From Thermoplasmatota archaeon (GTDB taxonomy: Archaea; Thermoplasmatota; Penumbrarchaeia; Penumbrarchaeales; Penumbrarchaeaceae), in the NCBI GenBank assembly GCA_029762535.1, contig JARVGK010000014.1, positions 1-64,000 of the forward strand: a stretch of DNA of 64,000 bases. The letters run 5' to 3'. The notes under the pieces are model-generated. The model made no database searches. It was not told the DNA's origin and saw only the letters and a program-made list of their open reading frames with translations. This document shows, in pieces, positions 24,447 through 33,397 of the stretch; position 1 is the stretch's first letter, and every line of letters begins with the position of its first letter. The position numbers and the translations under genes are program-made.

Positions 24447-25229
24447 ATGGGCAGATTGACGATGATAGGCCTCGGGATCTCCGACGAGAGGGGGATCTCC
24501 ATCGAGGGCCTGGAGCGGCTCAAGGGCGCTGACGCGGCCTTCGCGGAGTTCTTCACGTCCATACTCACAGAAGGGTCCATGGAGCGCCTGGAGGCCCTGT
24601 GCGGAAGAAGGATAGAGATGCTGGACAGGAAGTGCGTCGAGGACGAGGACCGGATACTCTCATCGCTCAGGGAACATGAGGATGTCTGCTTTCTCACGGC
24701 CGGGGATCCCCTTGCCGCCACAACGCATCAGGAGATCCGGCTCCGATCCCTCAAGGCCGGCCACAGGGTGGATGTCATCCACTCAGCATCCATATACACG
24801 GCCGCGGCCGGGGCCGCGGGGCTGCAGCATTACAAGTTCGGGAGGACGACCACGATCCCCTTCCCAGAAGGGGATTACCTGCCCACGTCCCCTCTCGAGA
24901 TCATCTTGGAGAACAGGGAAAGGGGATTGCATACGTTATGCCTTCTCGACATTCAGGCGGATCGGGGCAGGTACATGACCGTTCATGATGCATGCTCGGT
25001 CCTTATCCAAATGGCCGGGAAGCTGGGAACCGAAAAGATCGATCCCACGACGATGGTCGTGGGGATCGCCAGGGCGGGGCGAAATGACGCGAAGGTCGCC
25101 TTCGCCTCCCTCTCCGCTCTTCTATCAGAGGACATGGGCGATCCACCGCACTGCCTCATTGTTCCGGGAAGGCTCCATTTCATGGAGGAAGAGATGCTAG
25201 ATCTCTTCAGGATCGGGCGATCCGGATAG
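24447..25229 (+). CDS. dphB: Diphthine synthase
   Basis: 260 residues, the normal length of archaeal Dph5/DphB. A tetrapyrrole-methylase-fold methyltransferase that adds methyl groups from S-adenosylmethionine to the modified histidine of elongation factor 2. The N terminus LTMIGLGISDERGISIEGLE and the AGDPLAATTHQEI and HSASIYTAAAGAAGLQHYKFG motifs are diagnostic. The start lies about 26 bases below a weak TATA-like CTTAAGG, so it may be leaderless. It is convergent with the acyltransferase-like gene, eight bases apart. Confidence 0.95.
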   Translation: MGRLTMIGLGISDERGISIEGLERLKGADAAFAEFFTSILTEGSMERLEALCGRRIEMLDRKCVEDEDRILSSLREHEDVCFLTAGDPLAATTHQEIRLRSLKAGHRVDVIHSASIYTAAAGAAGLQHYKFGRTTTIPFPEGDYLPTSPLEIILENRERGLHTLCLLDIQADRGRYMTVHDACSVLIQMAGKLGTEKIDPTTMVVGIARAGRNDAKVAFASLSALLSEDMGDPPHCLIVPGRLHFMEEEMLDLFRIGRSG

Positions 25230-25237
25230 GATCCCCC

Positions 25238-26899
25238 TCAGGGGACGATGAAATTCTTGGTCGTGGCCATGACGAGAAGAAGGACCGTTCCGAGTAGGAT
25301 GCCGATCCTTGATAGGTTGTAGGCTTTTTCCGTCATGCGGCCTGTGCGCTCGTTCCGTCTCTGGCTCCATGCCAGGCCGAAGGCTATCAGCGATAGCGGC
25401 ATGAATATCAGACCTGCGAGGGAAAGCTTGTAGGCTAGCTTTGAATCCCTTTCTATGTTGATCTTCGAATTCGCGGGACCTTCCCTGAGGTCCACCCATT
25501 CGACCTCTCCCTCCTCGAGAACCTTCAATCTCTCGATGATGTACCACTTCTCCCGCTTGGCACCCGGTCGGTAACCACCCATAAGGGCCTTCTGGAGAAC
25601 GGAAAAAAGCCATTCCACGCTGCCGATGAACCCGATCCTCGACCAGAGCCTAAGGATGAGGTCCCAGTATATCACTATAAGGGCCGTGACCACGAGGGTC
25701 GTCGTGAAACCGTCCTTTGACCCGAAGACCGTCACCCCTGGTATCAAGGAGAGCACGAACCGCAGCGGTGAGTCGAAGTATTGGAACGTGTATACGGTGA
25801 GCGAGGCGATCGCGAACCGTCTGACCGGGGTCAGGGTCCTCGCGAATACCTTAGAGGCGCCTCTATATTCTATCAACCTCAACATTAGGAATATCAGAGC
25901 GATCTGGCCTCCCACCGTGAATATCATCAACGGAAGCCAGGCGTTCATCTCCATGATGAGATAGGTGTTGTCCTTCAAATTGGTCCATGAATCCAGCCCC
26001 ATATACCAGAACCCGACAAGGCCGAGGAGGCCGGTCACGGTCAGGGCGAGACCTGCGAAGATGCCCTTCTTGGCCATCGTTACGGGAGGCCGGTCCATCG
26101 AGAGCATGGTGCCGATGGCGCATCCTATGAAAGCGAAGAAGAGGAACGGAAAGAGGGGCTCGGTCTGTCCTGCAAGGGGCCCAAGAAAGAACAGGACGAC
26201 CATCTGAAGAGGCCCCGTCACCCCTTCTAGCGGATACTGGACCATACGATCGCTCCCGGGATAGGTGGCGAGCGGGTATCCCGGCACCACCAGGTCGGCC
26301 AACTCCCAGGCGAGCGGGGTCAGAGCGAGCACCAGAAGGGCCAAAAGCACGAAGACCTTGACGTTCCGGCGGTCCATCCTGAAACCTCCTTTTCGGTATA
26401 GCGACCACTGGACAAGTGAGCATATGATGATGCTCCATGCGATCGTATGAAGTGTCATGAAGTGGAATCCTCTGAAGAATATCCTGGGCGCATACCTCTG
26501 AACGACATCGAGGAAGGAAGCATCGCCGCTTGGATCGAAGTAGGCGACCCTACCTATGAACCCGTGATGCCCGAGGGTGGACTCGATCGCGAAGGCGAAC
26601 ACCAATAGTAATATGCCGCCCACTATCTGTCTGATGATGACCTTGTTCAGGTCCCGTCCCTTCTTCAGCTGCCCTCTCGATGAGAGTATGTGTGAGATGA
26701 TCGATATCATCAGGAACAGTCCGGTGAATCCGCTCAGGTAGGCAAGGCCCAATAGGAACATGACGTCGATCATCATGAGGTCTCCGGACCGTTCAGATGA
26801 GATGAAGGACCGGTCGAAGACAGCCGAGAACGTATGGGCGCACACCATGAGCATGATGCACAACCCACGCACAAGGTCGATGGTTAGGATCCGCTTCAT
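25238..26899 (-). CDS. Acyltransferase-like multispanning membrane protein (DUF1624-type), copy A
   Basis: 553 residues with about ten membrane helices and an N-terminal TIDLVRGLCIMLMVCAHTF signature, as in the heparan-alpha-glucosaminide N-acetyltransferase/DUF1624 and acyltransferase-3 groups. FRGFHFMTLHTIAW carries histidines in a position typical of these families. Such proteins transfer acyl groups across the membrane onto sugars. The C-terminal 110 residues are partly cytoplasmic and basic. It is the second gene of an operon with a radical SAM enzyme (11-base gap) and has a clear paralogue at 28576. The substrate is unknown; lipid or glycan modification is inferred. Confidence 0.6.
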   Translation of the reverse strand: MKRILTIDLVRGLCIMLMVCAHTFSAVFDRSFISSERSGDLMMIDVMFLLGLAYLSGFTGLFLMISIISHILSSRGQLKKGRDLNKVIIRQIVGGILLLVFAFAIESTLGHHGFIGRVAYFDPSGDASFLDVVQRYAPRIFFRGFHFMTLHTIAWSIIICSLVQWSLYRKGGFRMDRRNVKVFVLLALLVLALTPLAWELADLVVPGYPLATYPGSDRMVQYPLEGVTGPLQMVVLFFLGPLAGQTEPLFPFLFFAFIGCAIGTMLSMDRPPVTMAKKGIFAGLALTVTGLLGLVGFWYMGLDSWTNLKDNTYLIMEMNAWLPLMIFTVGGQIALIFLMLRLIEYRGASKVFARTLTPVRRFAIASLTVYTFQYFDSPLRFVLSLIPGVTVFGSKDGFTTTLVVTALIVIYWDLILRLWSRIGFIGSVEWLFSVLQKALMGGYRPGAKREKWYIIERLKVLEEGEVEWVDLREGPANSKINIERDSKLAYKLSLAGLIFMPLSLIAFGLAWSQRRNERTGRMTEKAYNLSRIGILLGTVLLLVMATTKNFIVP

Positions 26900-26910
26900 G
26901 TAGGCTCACT

Positions 26911-28305
26911 TCATCCGGAAGCATGGCCACTGGCCATCACATCGAATCCTTTGGCCTTGATCCTCTGCCTGTACGATAGACTGATACCCAAAAGAAGGCG
27001 CGAGCTTTGCCAAATATTAGTATATTTCCTCATCTTCCATCCCCTTTTCAGTATGTTCTTCCACGAGTAGAACTCGGTGAGGACATGGCCGTGGCCGGCC
27101 TCGAGATCCTTTTTAGTCATCAATTTCGGTTCGAAAACGACATGGGAGTAATCGTACTTGGTCCAGTCCCGGTCCACGATCCTCCCGGTCCTGTTCCATT
27201 TATCGAACAGGTCGCTTCCGGGAAGCGGGGTAAGTACGGTCGCCTGTAGTGTATCGACGTTATTCTCCAGTAGGAACCTTAATGTCCGGTCGAAGACCTC
27301 TTTGGTGTCATTGTCATGTCCGAAGACAACGCTCGCCATGATCATGATCCCATTTTCATGCAGTTTTTTTATTAGACCTGGATATTCCTCTGGTTCGAGG
27401 AAACCCTTCTGGTCCTCTTTCAATGCTTCCTTTGAAAGGGATTCCAGACCCATGAAGAGTGCCTTGAAACCGCAATCAACGGCTGCCTTCAACAGTTCAT
27501 CATCATAGGCGATCGTGATGGATGTCTGGCCGAAAAAGGTCTTTTTCAGCGGGGTCAGGGCTTTGAACAGAGCGATCGCATATTCTCGATCGTAGGTCAG
27601 GTTATCATCAACGAACATAATGTATCTGCCAAGACCCTTAACCTCCCTTACCACCTCACTCACGGGGCGTGTCCTGTGCTGATGTTTATACATAGAACAG
27701 ATAGTACAGAAGCTGCATCTGTTGGCACATCCCCTGGTGGCCTGGACCGCATCAGCCAGCACATAGGAGCCTCTGTGAATGAGGCCCCTTGGGGGTAGAG
27801 GGAGGTTCCTGAGGTCCGCTCTGCCCAGGTCATATACCTTCTTCAGCTGCCCCCTCCTCCAGTCCTCCATCATCGTCGGAACGTTGGATTCGGCCTCTCC
27901 CACGCATATGGAGTCGCAATGCTGCAAGGCCTCCTCGATCATGGATGATGGATGATAACCTCCAAGGATCACCGTCTTTCCACTCTTCCTGAACCGGTCA
28001 GCTATCTCATATCCCCTGGGAGCTACCGCTGACATCAGGGTCAAGCCGATGATATCCGCATCGATGTCGAAATCGATCGGTTCTATGTCCTCGTCGACGA
28101 TCCTCGACTCGACCCAATCAGGCATGGAGGCTACGACATACAGGCTCGGAAGCATGGAGAATCTGAAGTATTTGTTCTTGAACCTGGGCTTTCTATTTCG
28201 TTTAGCTCTTAGGAAATCCGCTGTCGGATTTATCAAAACGAACTTTACCCTTCTTATCTTCTCCTGGTCGTTCATAGGAGGTTTCGACCGTGCTCCGTAT
28301 TCCAT
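26911..28305 (-). CDS. B12-binding-domain radical SAM enzyme
   Basis: 464 residues from ATG 28305, chosen because AGAGGG lies six bases upstream; an in-frame ATG at 28398 would add 31 residues without family character. Residues 18-150 form a cobalamin-binding-like Rossmann domain (VKFVLINPT, DIIGLTLMSAVAPRGYEIAD, VILGGYHPS). The radical SAM motif CxxxCxxC is at C193, C197 and C200 (CANRCSFC), and the barrel continues to about 400. Members methylate or rearrange unactivated carbons on lipids, cofactors or antibiotics. Its operon with a membrane acyltransferase-like protein suggests modification of a lipid or surface glycan, but the substrate is unknown. Confidence 0.8.
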   Translation of the reverse strand: MEYGARSKPPMNDQEKIRRVKFVLINPTADFLRAKRNRKPRFKNKYFRFSMLPSLYVVASMPDWVESRIVDEDIEPIDFDIDADIIGLTLMSAVAPRGYEIADRFRKSGKTVILGGYHPSSMIEEALQHCDSICVGEAESNVPTMMEDWRRGQLKKVYDLGRADLRNLPLPPRGLIHRGSYVLADAVQATRGCANRCSFCTICSMYKHQHRTRPVSEVVREVKGLGRYIMFVDDNLTYDREYAIALFKALTPLKKTFFGQTSITIAYDDELLKAAVDCGFKALFMGLESLSKEALKEDQKGFLEPEEYPGLIKKLHENGIMIMASVVFGHDNDTKEVFDRTLRFLLENNVDTLQATVLTPLPGSDLFDKWNRTGRIVDRDWTKYDYSHVVFEPKLMTKKDLEAGHGHVLTEFYSWKNILKRGWKMRKYTNIWQSSRLLLGISLSYRQRIKAKGFDVMASGHASG

Positions 28306-28575
28306 GATCATCCCTCTTGATCCAATAGAAATACAGGTTGATGCCGTCGGCGATCCTTTTAGAAGGCCAAAGGATCTTTTTTTGGTCCTCTTAGCCAAAA
28401 CTTGATTCTATTATGACACTCTTCGTTGATGGTACTTATGAAGATCTTTCTATAAAAACGTATCATTATACCACCTGTCACGAATAAGGTTTCTCTATGA
28501 ACCTAAAAAACATGAGGAATTTCAATAATTCCAAAGTGATAAATAGTCTTTTTTAGTATATACAACGGGGGAAAG

Positions 28576-30228
28576 ATGAAACGATTCGTCTCGCTCGATC
28601 TCATGAGGGGATTGGCCATATTCATGATGGTCATCTTCCATATACCCATGAGATGGTATGACAGGAGTTGGATGGACTCGGGAGGCACCGTGGAGATACA
28701 TCCCATACCCTTAGCATTGGCCCTGTCCATACTTTTTTTCGGAGCATGGGCGGGTTTCTTCCTGATGGTGAGCGCAGCGGCGAACACAATATCCATGCAG
28801 CGAAACCTCGAGAAGGGGAAGGGTCCGCTTAAGGTGATGCTCTTTCAAGTGATCGGAGGCCTTCTTCTCCTTGTCATGGCGTTTCTGGTCGAGTCCACCA
28901 TAGGATATCATGGATATCTAGGGGAGCTCGTAAAAGGGAACGATCGTTGGGACATGGTCCTTTGGAGGGGTTTCCACATGGAGACGATACATACGATAGC
29001 CCTATGTATCATCTTGAATGGCATTGTCCATGGAATACTATCAATGAGAGGAGGCCATAAAAAGATGGGGCGAAATATCGCCATCTACGCCATATTGGCC
29101 ATTATTGTTGTAGGACTTACTCCGGCCGTTTATGAGCTTTCGAGAGAGGCCTACACCGGATATCCCTTCAGGGAGTATGGTTCAGAACTCCTGGATCGAG
29201 ATATCTACGTTCAGTATCCGGTCATAGGGGAGACCCCGGCTCCGGAGATAGGCGTCAAATTCATTCTCATGGCTTTGGCGGGACAACCTGAGCCGCTGTT
29301 CCCCTACCTTGCGTTGTCATTCCTCGGAAGCATCGTCGGGATCGTTCTAACATCTGGCGATAAAAGACGGAGATTACCCAGGTACGGGATTTTATCGGGT
29401 TTGTCCATGTTCATCGTTGGCGCGGCGGGATCGGGCTACGATCTGATGACGAACGACAACGCATTTCCGATGCTGGCGGACCATTTCTACGAGATGCCCG
29501 GGCTATATCCGGACCTCTGGTTCTGGTGGTTCATGCTCATATCCGGGAGCTTCATAATGGCGATCATCCTGGTCCTTCGGCTTGTGGAATACAGGGGCAG
29601 GTCCAGGGAGTTCGCGGAAAGGACCCTGTTCCTCAGAAGGTACGGGTTCGTGGCGTTCACGGTATATACATATCAGTTCATCGACGTGCTGCCCAGACTG
29701 GGGCTTGAGGTTATCCCGGTGATCCATGCGCAATACCCATATCCTTCACGTATGACATTCCTTCCGGTCCTTATTTTGGTACCGTTGACCGTAATACTAT
29801 GGGAGTTCGTTCTGAGGACATGGGAAAAGGCGGATTACGTTCTTGGCATGGAATGGATACTATCGAAGGTTTCGGAATACCTCATCCCATCACGCCGGGA
29901 TCGGACCAACGATCGTTCAAAGTGGTGGATGACACCCAGGTTGAATGCCAGGGAATACCTCTATGAACCTCAGTGGATGGATATGATCGATAGAGAGGAG
30001 GTGGACCCTGCCCTGTTAAGGGACTCGAAGCTCGCCTTGATATTATCTATGGCAGGTTTTACATTTCCCCTCCTATCTCCGATCGCCCTTCATCTCTCGA
30101 AAGCCTCATCGACATATGAGGGTTGGAACAAGTTCAATAGGGTAGCTGTCGCCATGAGTATATCATCCATACTTATTTGGATGGCCGTTTTGATCATTCT
30201 TCTATACGCACCCCCGGTCGTTATTTGA
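28576..30228 (+). CDS. Acyltransferase-like multispanning membrane protein (DUF1624-type), copy B
   Basis: 550 residues, paralogous to the gene at 25238 along its whole length. It has SLDLMRGLAIFMMVIFHIPM at the N terminus, a conserved ESTIGYHGYLGE loop, FHMETIHTIAL, AGQPEPLFPYLALSF, and VEYRGRSREFAERTL near the end of the membrane part. About ten helices are predicted by eye. The ATG has GGGGGAAAG directly upstream as ribosome site and TATA-like sequence further up. It is transcribed divergently from the radical SAM operon across a 270-base promoter region, so the three genes probably form one functional group. Confidence 0.6.
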   Translation: MKRFVSLDLMRGLAIFMMVIFHIPMRWYDRSWMDSGGTVEIHPIPLALALSILFFGAWAGFFLMVSAAANTISMQRNLEKGKGPLKVMLFQVIGGLLLLVMAFLVESTIGYHGYLGELVKGNDRWDMVLWRGFHMETIHTIALCIILNGIVHGILSMRGGHKKMGRNIAIYAILAIIVVGLTPAVYELSREAYTGYPFREYGSELLDRDIYVQYPVIGETPAPEIGVKFILMALAGQPEPLFPYLALSFLGSIVGIVLTSGDKRRRLPRYGILSGLSMFIVGAAGSGYDLMTNDNAFPMLADHFYEMPGLYPDLWFWWFMLISGSFIMAIILVLRLVEYRGRSREFAERTLFLRRYGFVAFTVYTYQFIDVLPRLGLEVIPVIHAQYPYPSRMTFLPVLILVPLTVILWEFVLRTWEKADYVLGMEWILSKVSEYLIPSRRDRTNDRSKWWMTPRLNAREYLYEPQWMDMIDREEVDPALLRDSKLALILSMAGFTFPLLSPIALHLSKASSTYEGWNKFNRVAVAMSISSILIWMAVLIILLYAPPVVI

Positions 30229-30255
30229 ACAATAAAAATGGTATCTTCGGATCCT

Positions 30256-30666
30256 CTATCCGTCCACCAGCCTCACATGCTGGATGACGTCGATCCCCCA
30301 GAGGTCCTCATCATCGGATACGATCCTCGGATAACCGTTGTTGACGGCTGCTGAGATATGGATCGCATCCCTCGGGGCTATCTTGGGGTGTCCTCTCATA
30401 ATATCGATAGCATAAGAGACATCCTTCCTCTTGACATCATGGATCCTGAGATTGGGAAACTCCATTATATTTGCGGCCAATTCCAAGGCCTCCTCTCTAG
30501 ATGCCCTCCTCGATACCACCCATATCACTTCGTCCATGGTGAGGGCACAGGTACCGGCCTGAATGTCGCCGGAGATCGCGTTCTCTATGTATTTTATCGC
30601 TGCCTCGGCCTTTTCGCCAGTGTAAAGGGCGGGCAATATGAAGACGTTGCTGTCAAGATAGTACAT
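30256..30666 (-). CDS. vapC: VapC-family PIN-domain toxin
   Basis: 136 residues. The four acidic positions of a PIN ribonuclease site are present: Asp5 (YYLDSNVF), Glu46 (MDEVIW), Asp100 (APRDAIHI) and Asp118/119 (VSDDEDL). VapC toxins cut tRNA or rRNA when freed from their antitoxin. It lies three bases behind the AbrB-type antitoxin gene. The site looks intact. Confidence 0.88.
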   Translation of the reverse strand: MYYLDSNVFILPALYTGEKAEAAIKYIENAISGDIQAGTCALTMDEVIWVVSRRASREEALELAANIMEFPNLRIHDVKRKDVSYAIDIMRGHPKIAPRDAIHISAAVNNGYPRIVSDDEDLWGIDVIQHVRLVDG

Positions 30667-30669
30667 GGC

Positions 30670-30915
30670 TCATCCCCCAAACTGTGAGGCGTATTCCCGG
30701 TCCCAATCTATCCTACCATCGAGTCTCTTCTTCTCCTTTACGACCGAGAGGTATTCCTCGACGATCTCCTCGGGGGTTCTCTGCTCTATTACGATCCTGT
30801 TCTCCTCGACGAGGAAGAACAGCTCGTCGTTGGGCTGTATCTTAAGCATGTCACGAATCGGTTTGGGGATAACAACCTGTCCGCGTTCTCCTACCTTTGA
30901 ATGCAGCGTTATCAT
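30670..30915 (-). CDS. vapB: AbrB/SpoVT-type antitoxin
   Basis: 81 residues. The swapped-hairpin DNA-binding motif KVGERGQVVIPKPIRDMLKI occupies residues 7-26, and the C-terminal tail (EEYLSVVKEKKRLDGRIDWD) would wrap the toxin. It is the first gene of the pair, as usual, and is preceded by a perfect inverted repeat likely to be its own operator. Confidence 0.88.
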   Translation of the reverse strand: MITLHSKVGERGQVVIPKPIRDMLKIQPNDELFFLVEENRIVIEQRTPEEIVEEYLSVVKEKKRLDGRIDWDREYASQFGG

Positions 30916-30927
30916 TCATATCACTAT

Positions 30928-30944
30928 GTATGATATGATCATAC
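30928..30944. promoter_or_regulatory. vapBC operator
   Basis: GTATGAT and ATCATAC form a perfect seven-base inverted repeat around ATG, 13 bases upstream of the antitoxin start and inside the promoter region. Autorepression by VapB or the VapBC complex is the known rule for such modules. Confidence 0.65.
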
Positions 30945-30992
30945 TATGTAATATGTTTTTCGTCAGTTAGAACCTTGGAAGAAAGGTCCCCC

Positions 30993-31862
30993 TCAGATCT
31001 TGCCCTGGGATCGCAGGGAGTCGAACAGCTGGGTGACCCTTGGTCTCAGAACCGGATCCGAGAGCGCCATCAAAAGGTTGGCCTTCAGCCAGTCCTCTAT
31101 CGATCCGATATCCACCCTCGTCCCCTTGATGATGAGGCCGTACAGTCCCTTCGTCCCTATGTAATTGGCAAGGGAATCGGTGAGCTGCAGCTCACCTCCC
31201 GATCCCCGGGGCGAACTCCTGAGCCATGGGAATATGTCGCTGTCGATGATGTACCTCCCCATTATAGCAAGATGGGAGGGGGCTTCCTCCCTCCTCGGCT
31301 TCTCGACGACCCCCTTCAATTTGAACAATCCGCCCCCGAGATCCTCCCCCGGGTCAACGATCCCGTACCTCTCCACGTGGTCGGGAGAGACCTCCTCCAG
31401 GGCTATCACGGGCGCGTTCACCCTCAGGTGCGCCTCCCACAGCTGCTTGATCGCGGGGACATCCGAGGATATGATGTCATCCCCCAAAAGCACGGCGAAG
31501 GGCTGGGAATCCACGTAGTTCGCCGCGCACAGCACGGCATCCCCCAATCCCCGCTGCTCCCTCTGCCTGAGATAGAAGATCTCGGCAAGGTCCTCAATCT
31601 TGCGGATCTCCTTCAAAGCATCCGTCTTTCCCTTGGCCTCGAGCATACGCTCGAGCTCCAGGTTCCGGTCGAAATGGTCCTCCATGGTCTTCTTGCTCCT
31701 GGAGGTGATTATCAGGATCTGCTCGAACCCGGATACGGAGGCCTCCTCGACGACGTACTGGATCGCCGGCTTGTTCAGGACCGGGAGCATCTCCTTCGGC
31801 TGGGATTTGGTGATCGGAAGAAGCCTGGTCCCCAATCCCGCCGCTGGTATTATCGCTTTCAT
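30993..31862 (-). CDS. galU: UTP-glucose-1-phosphate uridylyltransferase
   Basis: 289 residues from ATG 31862, which gives the canonical MKAIIPAAGLGTRLLPITKS start; an upstream in-frame ATG at 31907 would overlap the likely TATA box. It makes UDP-glucose from UTP and glucose-1-phosphate. The catalytic KEMLPVLNKPAIQYVVEEA segment, QREQRGLGDAVL, LLGDDI and GRYIIDSDIF motifs agree with GalU. UDP-glucose would feed glycan synthesis. Divergent from the zinc-ribbon gene at 31962. Confidence 0.9.
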   Translation of the reverse strand: MKAIIPAAGLGTRLLPITKSQPKEMLPVLNKPAIQYVVEEASVSGFEQILIITSRSKKTMEDHFDRNLELERMLEAKGKTDALKEIRKIEDLAEIFYLRQREQRGLGDAVLCAANYVDSQPFAVLLGDDIISSDVPAIKQLWEAHLRVNAPVIALEEVSPDHVERYGIVDPGEDLGGGLFKLKGVVEKPRREEAPSHLAIMGRYIIDSDIFPWLRSSPRGSGGELQLTDSLANYIGTKGLYGLIIKGTRVDIGSIEDWLKANLLMALSDPVLRPRVTQLFDSLRSQGKI

Positions 31863-31961
31863 ATGATGCCTCGAAACCCCAAGGCGAAGAAGATATTTAA
31901 GGTTCATCGGGCCGAGAAGTTTTTTAAACTAGAATGCCCCTCTCCGGATTCGGGTGTCAGC

Positions 31962-32360
31962 ATGCCGGAGGAAAAGAAAAAGGTGGACCACTTCCCGGAC
32001 TTCAACTACAGGTTCTTTCAAATAACCCACAGCGAGAGCTCGATGGAAGGCATACAAGGCCCGGTGTACACACCGTCGAAAGAGGTTCTGGACCTGGGAG
32101 ACACCCCCGTCATAGAGATCGTCGAATCCGCCCCCGTCTTCCACGACGGCGAGGCGAAGGTGTACGATCTCGAGACCAAGGAGTTCGACATGGGTATATC
32201 CTCCGATGAAATGGAGGTGTGGGACCCCGAAAAGAAGGAGGAGAAGGTCCTCGGATACATTCCATGCCCGAAATGCGGCGACAACATACCCGTAACATCC
32301 GACAAGAGGCCCTATTCCTTCAAATGCCCTGGCTGCGGGAAGAAGGGCAAGCTTCAGTGA
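31962..32360 (+). CDS. Small zinc-ribbon protein
   Basis: 132 residues from ATG 31962. The first 95 residues are acidic and of no known family. The C terminus carries a zinc ribbon of the form IPCPKCGDNIPVTSDKRPYS followed by FKCPGCGKKG. The same ribbon (CxCGxxIxIxSSKRPxxFxCxxCGxxG) occurs near the end of the protein at 62808, so it is a recurring module in this genome. It precedes the AmrS gene by 18 bases and is probably co-transcribed. Function unknown. Confidence 0.7.
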   Translation: MPEEKKKVDHFPDFNYRFFQITHSESSMEGIQGPVYTPSKEVLDLGDTPVIEIVESAPVFHDGEAKVYDLETKEFDMGISSDEMEVWDPEKKEEKVLGYIPCPKCGDNIPVTSDKRPYSFKCPGCGKKGKLQ

Positions 32361-32378
32361 CGCCTTGGAGGCCCTGAA

Positions 32379-33389
32379 TTGAGAGAGCTTCATGACGCCC
32401 TACTCTGGGAAAGGATATCCGGCAGCGCGGCAAGATGCCTGCTGTGCCCGCACGGATGCAGGATAGACGAGGGCAGCTCGGGCATCTGCGGCGTCAGAAG
32501 GAACGTCGATGGAAGCCTCAACGCGACCGGATACGGGATATATCCAGCGGTCCACATCGATCCGATAGAGAAGAAGCCGCTGAACCACTTCCTGCCGGGG
32601 TCGAGCGTCCTATCCCTTGGATCGGTGGGATGCAACCTAACCTGCAAGATGTGCCAGAACTGGACCCTGGCCCGGGCATCGCCGGGCGGATCCGAACCCA
32701 TCTCTCCTCACGACGTACTTGACATGGCCCTCTCCTACGACTCCGCTTCCGTGGCCTTCACCTACAACGAGCCGACGGTCAATTACGAGTTCCTGATGGA
32801 TTGCGCGCCGCTCCTTAGAAGGAACGGGATCAAGGTCGTCCTCGTCACCAACGGCCATCTGAACACGGGTCCCTGGGCCGAGCTGATGCGGCATACGGAT
32901 GCGGCCAACATCGATGTGAAGGCATTCACACAAAGATTCTACTCCGAGATCGCCGGAGGACATCTCGGCCCCGTCCTGGAGAACGCATCCGCTTCATATC
33001 GAAGCGGTGTACACGTTGAATTGACCTATCTGGTCATCCCCGATCATAACGATGATGAAAAGGAGCTCGCCCGCTTCTCGGAATGGGTCGCAAATGAGCT
33101 CTCGGCGGAGGTCCCCGTCCATTTCAACAGGTTCCACCCGGACCATCAGATGATAGAGGTCCCGCCCACCCCGGTCAAGACCCTGGAGATGGCCAGGGAG
33201 ATCGCCCGGAACGCGGGACTGAAGAACATATACGTTGGCAACGCTCGAGGCAAGGGTTATAACGACACCTTCTGCCCGTCATGCTCAGCGCTGCTGGTAA
33301 GAAGGCAGGGCTATTCCGTCGATGTCAAGGGGATCGACAATGGATCGTGCTCCGGATGCAAAAGGGAGATATACGGGGTCTGGTTCTAA
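32379..33389 (+). CDS. amrS: AmmeMemoRadiSam system radical SAM enzyme (AmrS-like)
   Basis: 336 residues from a TTG start with GGAGG seven bases upstream. The N-terminal motif CLLCPHGCRIDEGSSGICGV precedes a radical SAM cluster motif CNLTCKMCQNW near 86-96. The pattern TYNEPTVNYEF, the LVTNGHLN strand and a C-terminal cysteine pair set (CPSCSALLV, CSGCKREI) agree with AmrS-type, pyruvate-formate-lyase-activase-like enzymes. Its partners AmrA and AmrB are not in the window and its reaction is not established. The ThiI-like gene follows after eight bases. Confidence 0.85.
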   Translation: MRELHDALLWERISGSAARCLLCPHGCRIDEGSSGICGVRRNVDGSLNATGYGIYPAVHIDPIEKKPLNHFLPGSSVLSLGSVGCNLTCKMCQNWTLARASPGGSEPISPHDVLDMALSYDSASVAFTYNEPTVNYEFLMDCAPLLRRNGIKVVLVTNGHLNTGPWAELMRHTDAANIDVKAFTQRFYSEIAGGHLGPVLENASASYRSGVHVELTYLVIPDHNDDEKELARFSEWVANELSAEVPVHFNRFHPDHQMIEVPPTPVKTLEMAREIARNAGLKNIYVGNARGKGYNDTFCPSCSALLVRRQGYSVDVKGIDNGSCSGCKREIYGVWF

Positions 33390-33397
33390 CGGAGCGG

